DNA of 28,908 nucleotides from Actinomycetes bacterium (lineage in GTDB: Bacteria > Actinomycetota > Acidimicrobiia > Acidimicrobiales > CADCSY01): positions 1-28,908 of the forward strand of contig JAODBP010000248.1 of the NCBI GenBank assembly GCA_025464025.1. The letters are read 5' to 3'. This document shows, piece by piece, positions 8,052 to 15,253 of the stretch. The notes below the pieces were generated by a model, which was not told where the DNA came from, searched no databases, and saw nothing but the letters and a program-made list of their open reading frames with translations. The number at the start of each line of letters is the position of its first letter. The first letter of the stretch is position 1. A program made the position numbers and the translations under genes.

Positions 8052-8068
8052 CGCCAGGCGACCTGGCG
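8052..8068. repeat. Second inverted repeat upstream of the lipoprotein gene
   Basis: CGCCAGG and CCTGGCG around CGA form a perfect 7-3-7 inverted repeat 9 bp beyond operator site 2 and 34 bp before the ATG at 8103. It may be a hairpin in the 5' leader of the lipoprotein mRNA or a site for another regulator. The sequence differs from the TetR site. Confidence 0.45.
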
Positions 8069-8102
8069 CGAGGGGCACCAGCGACGCCGCAGGGGGGAAA
8101 CG

Positions 8103-9491
8103 ATGAGCCAGCTGACCCGCCGCGCCCTCGCGGCGCTTGCCGTGTGCGTCCTGATCGCCGGGTGCTCGAGCTCGCGGGACGAGGAGGAGACGTCCGCGTC
8201 CACCACGACCACGACGGCGGCGAAGGCGGCGAACACCTTCGGCACGCTGAAGTCGCCGTGCGGGTCGGGGAGCGGGGGCGGCGCGACCGACGTCGGCGTC
8301 ACGGCCGACGCCATCCACATCGGCTACGGCGACGACGCCGGCTTCGCCGGGCTGCCGGGCGGTGGGCACGAGATGTCGGACGCCATCAAGGCCATGGTCA
8401 AGTGGTGCAACGACCAGGGCGGCATCAACGGCCGCCCGATCGAGGGCACCTACTACGACGCCAAGATCACCGAGGTCAACAACGCCATCACCCAGGCGTG
8501 CTCGGACGAGGTGTTCATGCTCGTGGGCGAGGGCTGGACGCTCGACAGCATCCAGGAAGCGGGACGTCTCGGCTGCGGCCTGCCCGCCTTCCCGACCTAC
8601 GGGGTGAGCCCGCAGTTCACCAACGCCCCGAAGATGGCGGCCGCCGCGCCCAACCCGGTCGACCTCCAGGCGGTGGGCCTCGTGCGGTGGTACGCCGAGA
8701 CCCACCCGGAGAAGGCCAAGAAGCTCGGCTCGGTCGCCCTCAACTTCGCAGCGTCGCTCGACACGCTCGACAAGCAGCGCTCGACGTGGCCCGAGGTCGG
8801 CGCCGCCTTCCTGCCGGGCTGCGACGTCCAGCTCCAGCTGCTGGGCGAGGCCGACTACAAGCCGTTCGTGCAGAAGCTGAAGGTGTGCGGGGCCGAGGTC
8901 GTGTCGTTCATCGCCACGCCGTACCCGGTGTTCGAGAACTTCCTCGAAGCCGCCGACCAGCTCGGCTACCACCCGGACTACCTGCTCGAGTCGAACTTCT
9001 ACGACCAGCAGTTCTCGAAGTGGAACGCCAAGGGGCTCGGTGACGGCGTGTTCGTGCGCATGGGCGACGTGCCGCTGGAGCAGGCCGACCGGAACGATGC
9101 GACCGGCGACTACGTCCGGATCGTGCGGGCCAACGGCGGCGACACCAGCGCCCTGGGCATCCACGCCGCCTCGGCGTTCCTGCTGTGGGCCACGTCCGTC
9201 GAGGCGTGCGGGGCCGACGTCACCCGGGACTGCGTGCTCGAGCACGCCCTGTCGATCCACGACTGGGACGGCGGCGGCCTGTCAGGCAAGGCCGACGTGG
9301 GCGAGAACCGGCCCTCGACGTGCGGGCTCGTCGTCACGCTCGACGGCACGAGCTGGAAGCAGGTTGCCCCCGGCAAGGCGGGCACGTTCGACTGCAACCC
9401 CGACAACGTGCAGCCGGTCACCGGTGCGGTCGTCGACAAGGTCCGCCTCGGCGCCGACCGGCGGGTCCACCAGTTCGAACCCGCCGGCTAG
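8103..9491 (+). CDS. Substrate-binding lipoprotein, periplasmic binding protein type I (branched-chain amino acid ABC family), solitary
   Basis: 462 aa. A lipoprotein signal peptide with Arg6-Arg7, a short hydrophobic stretch and the lipobox IAGC puts Cys21 at the mature N-terminus, followed by a Glu/Ser/Thr linker. Two lobes of the Peripla_BP_6/LivJ fold follow: ADAIHIGYGDDAGFAG, the WCNDQGGINGRPIE motif of lobe 1, KVCGAEVVSFIATPYPVFENFL, and a C-terminal lobe ending near 455. Unusually many cysteines (about ten) are spread along the exported part and could form disulfides. AGGGGGG at 8091-8097 is the ribosome binding site. No permease or ATPase of the LIV type is next to it; the neighbours are tetR and an unrelated ABC-2 exporter. 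It may feed a transporter elsewhere or act as a sensor/binding protein in the TetR regulon. Confidence 0.85.
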   Translation: MSQLTRRALAALAVCVLIAGCSSSRDEEETSASTTTTTAAKAANTFGTLKSPCGSGSGGGATDVGVTADAIHIGYGDDAGFAGLPGGGHEMSDAIKAMVKWCNDQGGINGRPIEGTYYDAKITEVNNAITQACSDEVFMLVGEGWTLDSIQEAGRLGCGLPAFPTYGVSPQFTNAPKMAAAAPNPVDLQAVGLVRWYAETHPEKAKKLGSVALNFAASLDTLDKQRSTWPEVGAAFLPGCDVQLQLLGEADYKPFVQKLKVCGAEVVSFIATPYPVFENFLEAADQLGYHPDYLLESNFYDQQFSKWNAKGLGDGVFVRMGDVPLEQADRNDATGDYVRIVRANGGDTSALGIHAASAFLLWATSVEACGADVTRDCVLEHALSIHDWDGGGLSGKADVGENRPSTCGLVVTLDGTSWKQVAPGKAGTFDCNPDNVQPVTGAVVDKVRLGADRRVHQFEPAG

Positions 9492-9519
9492 CAGGCCGTC
9501 CGGCCCGAGAGAGGAACCG

Positions 9520-10275
9520 TCAGGCGATGTCGCGGCGGACGGTGCGCACGACACCGACGACCAGCGGGACGACGACCCACAGCGTGACCGCGGCGAGGAT
9601 CTGGGGCAGGTGGCCGCTCCAGTCGCCCTCGAGCAGCCGGTTGAACGCCGTCGACGAGTCGAGCCACTGCGCCGCCGGCTTCCACGCGAAGCCCAGCGAG
9701 GCGAACGCGGTGGGCAGGGCGAACGACGCGGCGATCGCCACGGCCGAGCTGTGGAGCAGCGCACCGAGGGCGACGCCGGCCAGCACGTTGACGAGGACGA
9801 ACAGCACGAAGCCGACGACCGCGGCCACGCCGAGGTCGGCCTCGACGGCTCGTCCCGACGCGGCAGCCGACAGCAGGCCGGCGACGGTGACGAGGGCCCC
9901 GAACGCGGCGGCCCCGGCGCCGATGAGCAGCGAGACCGAGGCCTTGGCCTGGACGACCCGCAGCCGGCGGGGTTCCTGGGTGAAGGTGGTGAGGGCCGTC
10001 CGTTGGCTCCACTCGCTGGTGAGCAGCAGGATCGCCACCACCGGCAGGAGGATGCTCAGGGCGAGGGCGGCGAAGCCGAGGTAGCTCGACGTCGTCTGGT
10101 CGATGCTCGACGGAGCGAGGAGGGGCACCAGCATCAGCCCCAGGGTCGACGCGGCCACGGCCGCGAACAGCCACCGGGCGGCGCGGGTGTCGGTCGCCTT
10201 GTCCCACTCGGCCCGGACGAGGCGCTTGAAGGGGATGCCGAGGACGCCGGCGCCGGGAGCGATGGTCGCGGTCAT
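9520..10275 (-). CDS. ABC-2 type transporter permease
   Basis: 251 aa integral membrane protein with about six hydrophobic segments (roughly residues 35-55, 65-85, 110-135, 147-170, 175-195 and 225-243). The N-terminal VRAEWDKATDTRAARW and EWSQRT after the second segment are typical of ABC-2 permeases that work with a CcmA-type ATPase. Its ATG overlaps the stop of the ATPase gene by 4 bp (10272-10275), so the two form one exporter. The substrate is unknown. The two-component system next door makes an antibiotic, peptide or lipid export/resistance role plausible. Confidence 0.85.
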   Translation of the reverse strand: MTATIAPGAGVLGIPFKRLVRAEWDKATDTRAARWLFAAVAASTLGLMLVPLLAPSSIDQTTSSYLGFAALALSILLPVVAILLLTSEWSQRTALTTFTQEPRRLRVVQAKASVSLLIGAGAAAFGALVTVAGLLSAAASGRAVEADLGVAAVVGFVLFVLVNVLAGVALGALLHSSAVAIAASFALPTAFASLGFAWKPAAQWLDSSTAFNRLLEGDWSGHLPQILAAVTLWVVVPLVVGVVRTVRRDIA

Positions 10276-10982
10276 GCCGCCACCTTCGAGGTGGTGAGGG
10301 AGAAGAAGAGCTCCTCGATCCCGCCTCCCGAGCTGGCGAGCAGGTCGTCGAGCCGGCCGGACCCGACCACCGACCCGCCGGCGATCACGACGAGGTGGTC
10401 GACGGTGGCCTGCACCTCGTGGAGCAGGTGGCTGGACAGGAGCACGGTGCCGCCACGTTCGGCGAAGTCCCGCAGCAGCGTCCGCATCCAGGCGATGCCC
10501 TCGGGGTCGAGCCCGTTGGCCGGCTCGTCCAGGATGAGCGTCGCCGGCTCACCGACGAGGGCCTGGGCGATCCCGAGGCGCTGGCGCATCCCGAGGGAGT
10601 ACCCACCCACCCGGCGGTTCGCCGCGCTGGTGAGGCCGACGGCATCGAGCAGGTCGTCGACCCGGCTCGCCGGCACCCCGGCGAGGCGCGCCGCGATCGC
10701 CAGCGTCGCCCGCCCGGTGCGCCCGGGGTGCATCGCCGTCGGGTCGAGCAGCGTCCCGACCACCCTCGTCGGGTTGGGCAGCTCGGCGAACGGCCGGCCG
10801 TCGATGGTGGCCGTGCCGTGGTCGGGCCGGGTCAGGCCGACGATCATGCGCAGGGTCGTGGACTTGCCGGCGCCGTTGCCGCCGAGGAAGCCGGTGATGG
10901 TGCCGGGCTCGCAGCGCATCGACACGTCGGTGACGACTGGCGCACTGCCGTAGCTCTTGGTGAGAGCGGTTGTCTGGATCAT
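10272..10982 (-). CDS. ABC transporter ATP-binding protein (CcmA/DRA-type exporter ATPase)
   Basis: 236 aa, a single nucleotide-binding domain. Walker A GGNGAGKST is at 34-42, the signature YSLGMRQRL at 128-136 (the usual LSGGQ is replaced by YSLGM, normal in this exporter subfamily), Walker B LILDEP at 149-154, the D-loop GLDP at 157-160 and the switch His185. The ATG at 10982 was chosen because the family start (MIQTTALTKSYG) begins there and GGGAG stands just upstream; the sequence before it does not fit the family. It energises the permease that it overlaps by 4 bp and is divergent from the histidine kinase gene, with 161 bp between. Confidence 0.88.
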   Translation of the reverse strand: MIQTTALTKSYGSAPVVTDVSMRCEPGTITGFLGGNGAGKSTTLRMIVGLTRPDHGTATIDGRPFAELPNPTRVVGTLLDPTAMHPGRTGRATLAIAARLAGVPASRVDDLLDAVGLTSAANRRVGGYSLGMRQRLGIAQALVGEPATLILDEPANGLDPEGIAWMRTLLRDFAERGGTVLLSSHLLHEVQATVDHLVVIAGGSVVGSGRLDDLLASSGGGIEELFFSLTTSKVAA

Positions 10983-11131
10983 GCTCCCACCGTGCGCTCC
11001 CTCCAGGTTCGGGCGCATCGGGCGATCGTCGTCCGTGCCGTCGCCGAAGTGGGTGCCGTCGGGGCCGGCGCGCCACCTTTCGTCGCACCATCCATCGACC
11101 TTCGGCCCTGTCCCGCCGGTCACCGTGCTCG

Positions 11132-11137
11132 TACCCT
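11132..11137 (+). promoter_or_regulatory. Putative -10 hexamer of a leaderless kinase transcript
   Basis: TACCCT fits TANNNT and ends 6 nt before the ATG at 11144, with no ribosome binding site between. It lies in the 161-bp divergent region 10983-11143, where I see no clear palindrome or -35. Confidence 0.3.
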
Positions 11138-11143
11138 CGGGTG

Positions 11144-12403
11144 ATGTCGGCGCCTCGAGCGATGTCGAGGGCCAAGCGGTTGTGGGACCAGGTGGTCCCG
11201 ACGGCGGTGGCCGACGCGACGCTGGCCGACGACGTCGGTCCCCGGACGGGTCGCGACTGGGCCGTCGACGTGGTCGGCTTCGTGGTCGCCGTCGCCTTCG
11301 GCGCTCTCACCGTGAGCATGGCCCGGCACGACGTCGCCAACCCCCTCACGGGCACGGACCTCGTCGTCGATGTCGCCTGCGGTTCGCTGTGCTGCGCTTC
11401 GCTGTGGTGGCGGCGGCGCTGGCCCGTCGCCGTCGCCCTCGTGTGCGTCCTCCTCGGCGCGTTCTCGACGTCGGCCACGATCCCGGGCCTGCTCGCCCTC
11501 TCCTCGCTCGCCGTGCACCGCAGCGTCCGGCCGGTGGTGCTGACCGCGTCGCTGTGGCTCCCGTCGGCGGTCGTGTACGCCGCCTACTCCCGACGGACCG
11601 ACACGTGGTCGGTCCTCCTGCTGATGACGGCGATGGTGGTCGCCTCGATCGCGTGGGGCATGTTCGTGCGGGCCCGGCGCCAGCTGCTCGTCACGCTGCG
11701 GGAGCGGGCCCGGCGGGCCGAGGCCGACCAGGTGCTGCACGTCGACGGCGCCCGCCTCGCCGAGCGGGCCCGCATCGCCCGGGAGATGCACGACGTGCTG
11801 GCCCATCGGATCTCCCTGGTCGCGCTGCACGCCGGTGCGCTCGAGGTGATGCCCGACCCGTCGCCCGAGCAGGTGCGGGAGAGCGCCGAGCTGCTGCGGT
11901 CGACGGCCCACCAGGCGCTCGAGGAGCTCCGCGGGGTGATCGGCGTGCTCCGCCACGACCCCGGCGAGGGGCCGACGCCGACGGCACCGCAACCCACGCT
12001 GGCGGACATCCCCCGACTGGTGGAGGAGACCCGGCGGGCCGGCGCCCGGATCGAGCTCGAGATGCGGGTGGACCAGGCCGAGGCCGCGCCCGGCGCCCTG
12101 GGTCGCGACGCCTATCGGATCGTGCAGGAGGCGTTGACCAACGTCGGCAAGCACGCCGGTGGCACGCAGGCCCGGGTCTGCGTGACGGGTGCGCCCGACC
12201 GGGGACTGCGCGTCACCGTCCGCAACCGCCTGCCGATCCGGGTGCCCGCCGGCCCGGGGCTCCCGGGCGCCGGCTCGAGCCTCCCGGGCGCCGGTGCAGG
12301 GCTGCTGGGCCTGCGCGAGCGGGTGACGCTCGCCGGTGGCGTCCTCGTGCACGGACCCGACGGCGCCGGCGACTTCGTCGTGGAAGCCGACCTGCGATGG
12401 TGA
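11144..12403 (+). CDS. Sensor histidine kinase, DesK/NarX type (HisKA_3)
   Basis: 419 aa membrane sensor. Residues 40-175 hold about five to six hydrophobic segments with short loops and no large extracellular domain, the pattern of membrane-stress or intramembrane-sensing kinases. A short coiled coil leads into the dimerisation domain RARIAREMHDVLAHRIS with phospho-acceptor His216. The ATPase domain has the N-box RIVQEALTNVGKHA (N333) and GLLGLRERV (387-395). The G1 box, normally DxGxG, is not recognisable (VRNRLPI), followed by a Gly/Pro-rich repeat GLPGAG..SLPGAGAG. An alternative ATG at 11162 would shorten it by six residues. The next gene starts inside its last codons (12397), so kinase and regulator are coupled. 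Divergence from the ABC-2 exporter suggests that it controls that exporter. Confidence 0.86.
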   Translation: MSAPRAMSRAKRLWDQVVPTAVADATLADDVGPRTGRDWAVDVVGFVVAVAFGALTVSMARHDVANPLTGTDLVVDVACGSLCCASLWWRRRWPVAVALVCVLLGAFSTSATIPGLLALSSLAVHRSVRPVVLTASLWLPSAVVYAAYSRRTDTWSVLLLMTAMVVASIAWGMFVRARRQLLVTLRERARRAEADQVLHVDGARLAERARIAREMHDVLAHRISLVALHAGALEVMPDPSPEQVRESAELLRSTAHQALEELRGVIGVLRHDPGEGPTPTAPQPTLADIPRLVEETRRAGARIELEMRVDQAEAAPGALGRDAYRIVQEALTNVGKHAGGTQARVCVTGAPDRGLRVTVRNRLPIRVPAGPGLPGAGSSLPGAGAGLLGLRERVTLAGGVLVHGPDGAGDFVVEADLRW

Positions 12404-13053
12404 AGGTCCGGGTGCTCGTCGTCGACGACGATGCCCTGGTGCGGGCCAGCCTCCGCATGATCCTCTCGTCGGCCGACGACCTGGAGGTGGTGGGCGAAGC
12501 GGGTGACGGCGCCGAGGCCGTCGTCGCCGGCCGGGCCCTCCGGCCCGACGTCGTCCTGATGGACATCCGGATGCCCGAGATGGATGGCATCACCGCCACG
12601 GCTGCGCTGCGCCGGCTCGACGACCCGCCCCACGTGGTCATCCTGACCACCTTCCAGGCGGACGAGCAGGTGCTGCTGGCCCTGCGGGCCGGGGCCGACG
12701 GCTTCCTCCTCAAGGACACCCCACCGACGGAGATCGTGCAGGCCGTCCGGGTCGTCGCCTCCGGGGAGGCGATGCTCTCGCCGTCGGTGACCCGGACGCT
12801 GCTCAGCCACCTCGGCGACGACGCGGCCGCCGAGCGGGGTCGCGCCGCGGCCGGGCGCCTGGCATCGCTCACCGACCGGGAGCGTGACGTGGCGATCGCC
12901 GTGGGCTCCGGCGACTCCAACGCCGAGGTGGCGGCGTCGCTCTTCATGAGCGAGGCCACGGTGAAGTCGTACGTGTCGCGACTGCTCACCAAGCTCGAGG
13001 TGCCGAACCGCGTGCACATCGCGATCCTCGTCCACGACGCCCGCTCGGCCTGA
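12397..13053 (+). CDS. NarL/FixJ-family response regulator (LuxR-type HTH)
   Basis: 218 aa. The receiver domain covers residues 1-120 with the acidic pocket VVDDD (Asp10-12), phospho-acceptor Asp56 in VLMDIRMPEMDG and Lys106 in LLKDTPP. The DNA-binding domain (about 155-215) has LTDRERDVAIAVGSGDSNAEVAASLFMSEATVKSYVSRLL, the tetrahelical LuxR/GerE fold. The GTG directly after the ATG and the 7-bp overlap with the kinase gene show translational coupling. It is the partner of the DesK-type kinase. The ABC-2 exporter genes that start 1.4 kb away on the other strand are the natural target, which is inference from context. Confidence 0.92.
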   Translation: MVKVRVLVVDDDALVRASLRMILSSADDLEVVGEAGDGAEAVVAGRALRPDVVLMDIRMPEMDGITATAALRRLDDPPHVVILTTFQADEQVLLALRAGADGFLLKDTPPTEIVQAVRVVASGEAMLSPSVTRTLLSHLGDDAAAERGRAAAGRLASLTDRERDVAIAVGSGDSNAEVAASLFMSEATVKSYVSRLLTKLEVPNRVHIAILVHDARSA

Positions 13054-13109
13054 GCGGCGCGCCCGCCACCGATTCGCCGTGCGCTGGCGGCCGAACGAGA
13101 ATCGGGCAC

Positions 13110-13559
13110 ATGGAAGTGGCGTTCCGGCTCGGTCCCGTCGAGTCGGAGGCCGCCAGGCTCTGGCTCCGGAGCGGCCTGGAGATCGTGGCCGCCCTCCGAC
13201 ATCGCCGCGCCGCCGCGCCGTTCACGACCGAGCCGGCCCTGCTCGATCTCATCGAGGTCTACTTCACGCTCTGGTCCGATGCGGCGGACGCGGGCGAGCC
13301 GTTGCTGTGGCAGACGGCCGTCGACTCGGCCATCGTCGAGACGATCGCCCGGCAGTGGCGTCGCATCGCGGCCATGGACGACCAGCAGATCGCCGCCCTC
13401 GGTTGCTCGTGGCCGCCGCCCGAGGCGCTCCCGTTCCACGAGGCGCTCCTCACCGCCGTGACCGACGCGCTGGCCCGGGACGCCGTCACCACCGATCTGG
13501 CGGCCGACTTCCTCGCCCGTCCGCCTGGCACCCCGGCCGACGAGCTGGGCGGTTGGTGA
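13110..13559 (+). CDS. Hypothetical protein, 149 aa
   Basis: I do not recognise a family. The protein is soluble, mostly alpha-helical by composition, rich in Ala, Trp and acidic residues, with one Cys and no signal peptide or membrane segment. Codon use (strong G/C at third positions) agrees with a real gene. It begins 56 bp after the response regulator on the same strand and could be read through from it; no ribosome binding site stands out before the ATG. It converges on the next gene with 12 bp between the stops. Confidence 0.6.
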   Translation: MEVAFRLGPVESEAARLWLRSGLEIVAALRHRRAAAPFTTEPALLDLIEVYFTLWSDAADAGEPLLWQTAVDSAIVETIARQWRRIAAMDDQQIAALGCSWPPPEALPFHEALLTAVTDALARDAVTTDLAADFLARPPGTPADELGGW

Positions 13560-13571
13560 GGCGGCCGCTCG

Positions 13572-14018
13572 CTACTGCTGCAGGACCACCTCGGAGATGT
13601 CGCGCTCGATGGCGACGTCACCGGGCCGGCCGTACCACCAGGCGTGTCGGATCCGGCCCGGGGCCGGCACGGACACGACGACCTTCACCGGGAACGGGCC
13701 GGGCTCGCCGTCGCCGCGCTCGAACACGCCCGGCTCGGTCTCCCGGAGGACCTCCAGCCCATCGGCGTGGGTGTGGCCGATCAGCATCAGCGTCCCGCCG
13801 TCGTGGCCCCGGGCGACCAGGGTGTGCTCGTGGTGGTTGCGGCCGCCGTCGGGGCCGACCGGGCTCAGCACCTCGTAGTCGAGGCTCACGCCCGAACCAC
13901 CGGGCAGGGGCGTGACCACGATCCGGGCCACGCCGGTGTGGTCGGTCTCGTCGATCCGGAGCCGGTCGAGGCCCACGTACAGGCCGGGGTTCGCGAGCAG
14001 GTCGTCGACGATCGCCAT
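13572..14018 (-). CDS. Hypothetical protein, 148 aa
   Basis: No family recognised. The sequence alternates polar and hydrophobic residues as in a beta-rich barrel (GVARIVVTPLPGGSGVSLDYEVL, HEHTLVARG, GTLMLIGHT, VKVVVSVPAPGRIRHAWWYG), so a small lipocalin-like or other beta-barrel fold is possible. There is no signal peptide. The ATG at 14018 lacks a clear ribosome binding site. It starts 20 bp after the stop of the secreted protein gene on the same strand and may be the last gene of the sugar transporter operon. Confidence 0.6.
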   Translation of the reverse strand: MAIVDDLLANPGLYVGLDRLRIDETDHTGVARIVVTPLPGGSGVSLDYEVLSPVGPDGGRNHHEHTLVARGHDGGTLMLIGHTHADGLEVLRETEPGVFERGDGEPGPFPVKVVVSVPAPGRIRHAWWYGRPGDVAIERDISEVVLQQ

Positions 14019-14038
14019 GGCCCGACGGTACGCCTGCG

Positions 14039-15217
14039 TCAGAGGCGGATGCCGGTGTCGACCAGGCGCCACCGGCCACCGGTGCCGGTGGTCCACCCCC
14101 GGCGGACGAGCACGACGTGGCCGGCGCCGACCGCGGCGTAGGCGCAGGCCGCCGGGCCGCTGAGCGTCTCGCGGTCGGCGAGCAGGTCGGACGTGCTGGC
14201 GCCGGCGGCGACGACCGGGCGGCCGGCCGCGTCGCGCTGGAGCGCGGCCCTGGTGAGGTCGGTCACCTTCACCGCCGTGCAACCGAAGTGGTCGTTGAGT
14301 CCGGTGTCGGGCGCGCTGGGGGAGAACAGGGCGTAGGTCGATCCGTCGGCACCGGTGACGAGGTCGGTCTGGAGGACGTTGGTCGCGTCGATGGCGCGGC
14401 CGACCTTGCCGCCGAGCCAGTCACCGAGCGCCTTGGCATCGGCCGGGCCGTTGGTGAGCTTGCCGACCCACGTCCACGTCCACCGCGACGGCGGCACCGT
14501 CGGGTTGGCGACCTCGTAGAGGGCGACCAGCTCCCGGTCGGGGTGCTCGGCCCCGCCGGAGAAGTCGACGCAGCTGACCGCGAGGTAGAGGACGCCCTTC
14601 GTGATGTTGAGGGCCGGCTCCATGAAGTCACACGTCGACGCGGCCGGGTTCAGCCGGTCGAGGTGCACGATGGCGGCGGCGCCGACGGCGATCGTGTTGC
14701 TGCTCACCCCGACGAGCGTGGTCTCGGCCGGACCGGCCAGGCCGGCCGGCCCCTCCGTCGCCGTCGCCGTCGTGATCTCGGTCCGCCAGCTCACGACGCG
14801 GTTCTGCGTGTCGTGGACGTAGAGCCAGTGGGCCCCGTACCAAGCGCCGGTGGTCGGGTCCTGGGCGATCGACGGCGTCTCGGTGTTGGTGACGCTGCTG
14901 CCGGTGTCCGTCGATCCCCACAGCGTCCGCTGGTCCTGCCACCTCCCCCCGACGAGCTTGGCCAGGTGGGTGTCGACCCGGATGCGGCCACCCGACCCGG
15001 TGAACGGCTCGGACCACGCCATCCACCCGGTGCCGTCCTTGGCCTTGCGGATCGACGGGTCGGAGACACCGATCGCCCGCGTCGGGGTGCCGGCCACGGC
15101 GACGGCCGGGCACGACGTGGCGGTGCAGTCCTTGAACGGCGGGGGTGCCGGGGCGCAGCTCTGGGCCAGGGCGATCGTGCCGACCACCGCAGCAGCACCG
15201 AACGAGGCGAGGCCCAT
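14039..15217 (-). CDS. Predicted exported protein, possible beta-propeller (glycoside-hydrolase-like) fold
   Basis: 392 aa from the ATG at 15217; a GTG at 15241 would add eight residues. The N-terminus GLASFGAAAVVGTIALAQSC is a signal sequence. The Cys after ALAQS could be a lipidation site although the lipobox is not ideal, and two further Cys follow (PFKDCTATSC). The mature part has repeated short motifs that look like propeller blades: VSDPSIRKAKDGTGWMAWSEP, ETPSIAQDPTTGAWYGAHWLYV, STCDFMEPALNITKGVLYLAVSCVDF and GSTYALFSP. The D-P-S-I followed by a Gly-Trp strand recalls families GH43/GH32 and sialidase-like propellers, but I cannot name catalytic residues with certainty. It lies 36 bp after the sugar permease gene in the same direction, so a role at the cell surface in releasing or binding the transported sugar is plausible. 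Confidence 0.65.
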   Translation of the reverse strand: MGLASFGAAAVVGTIALAQSCAPAPPPFKDCTATSCPAVAVAGTPTRAIGVSDPSIRKAKDGTGWMAWSEPFTGSGGRIRVDTHLAKLVGGRWQDQRTLWGSTDTGSSVTNTETPSIAQDPTTGAWYGAHWLYVHDTQNRVVSWRTEITTATATEGPAGLAGPAETTLVGVSSNTIAVGAAAIVHLDRLNPAASTCDFMEPALNITKGVLYLAVSCVDFSGGAEHPDRELVALYEVANPTVPPSRWTWTWVGKLTNGPADAKALGDWLGGKVGRAIDATNVLQTDLVTGADGSTYALFSPSAPDTGLNDHFGCTAVKVTDLTRAALQRDAAGRPVVAAGASTSDLLADRETLSGPAACAYAAVGAGHVVLVRRGWTTGTGGRWRLVDTGIRL

Positions 15218-15253
15218 GGCGGCAGGGTACGGGTCGAGCACCCGCCACCCGGG

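Noticed and set aside
8404..8410. Copy of the IclR half-site GTGCAAC
   Set aside because: It is inside the lipoprotein coding region, without a second arm; a chance match.
7362..9260. Long minus-strand frame extending upstream of the TetR start
   Set aside because: The part beyond 8009 is antisense to the lipoprotein gene and has no family resemblance; the TetR family start, promoter and ribosome binding site all fit 8009.
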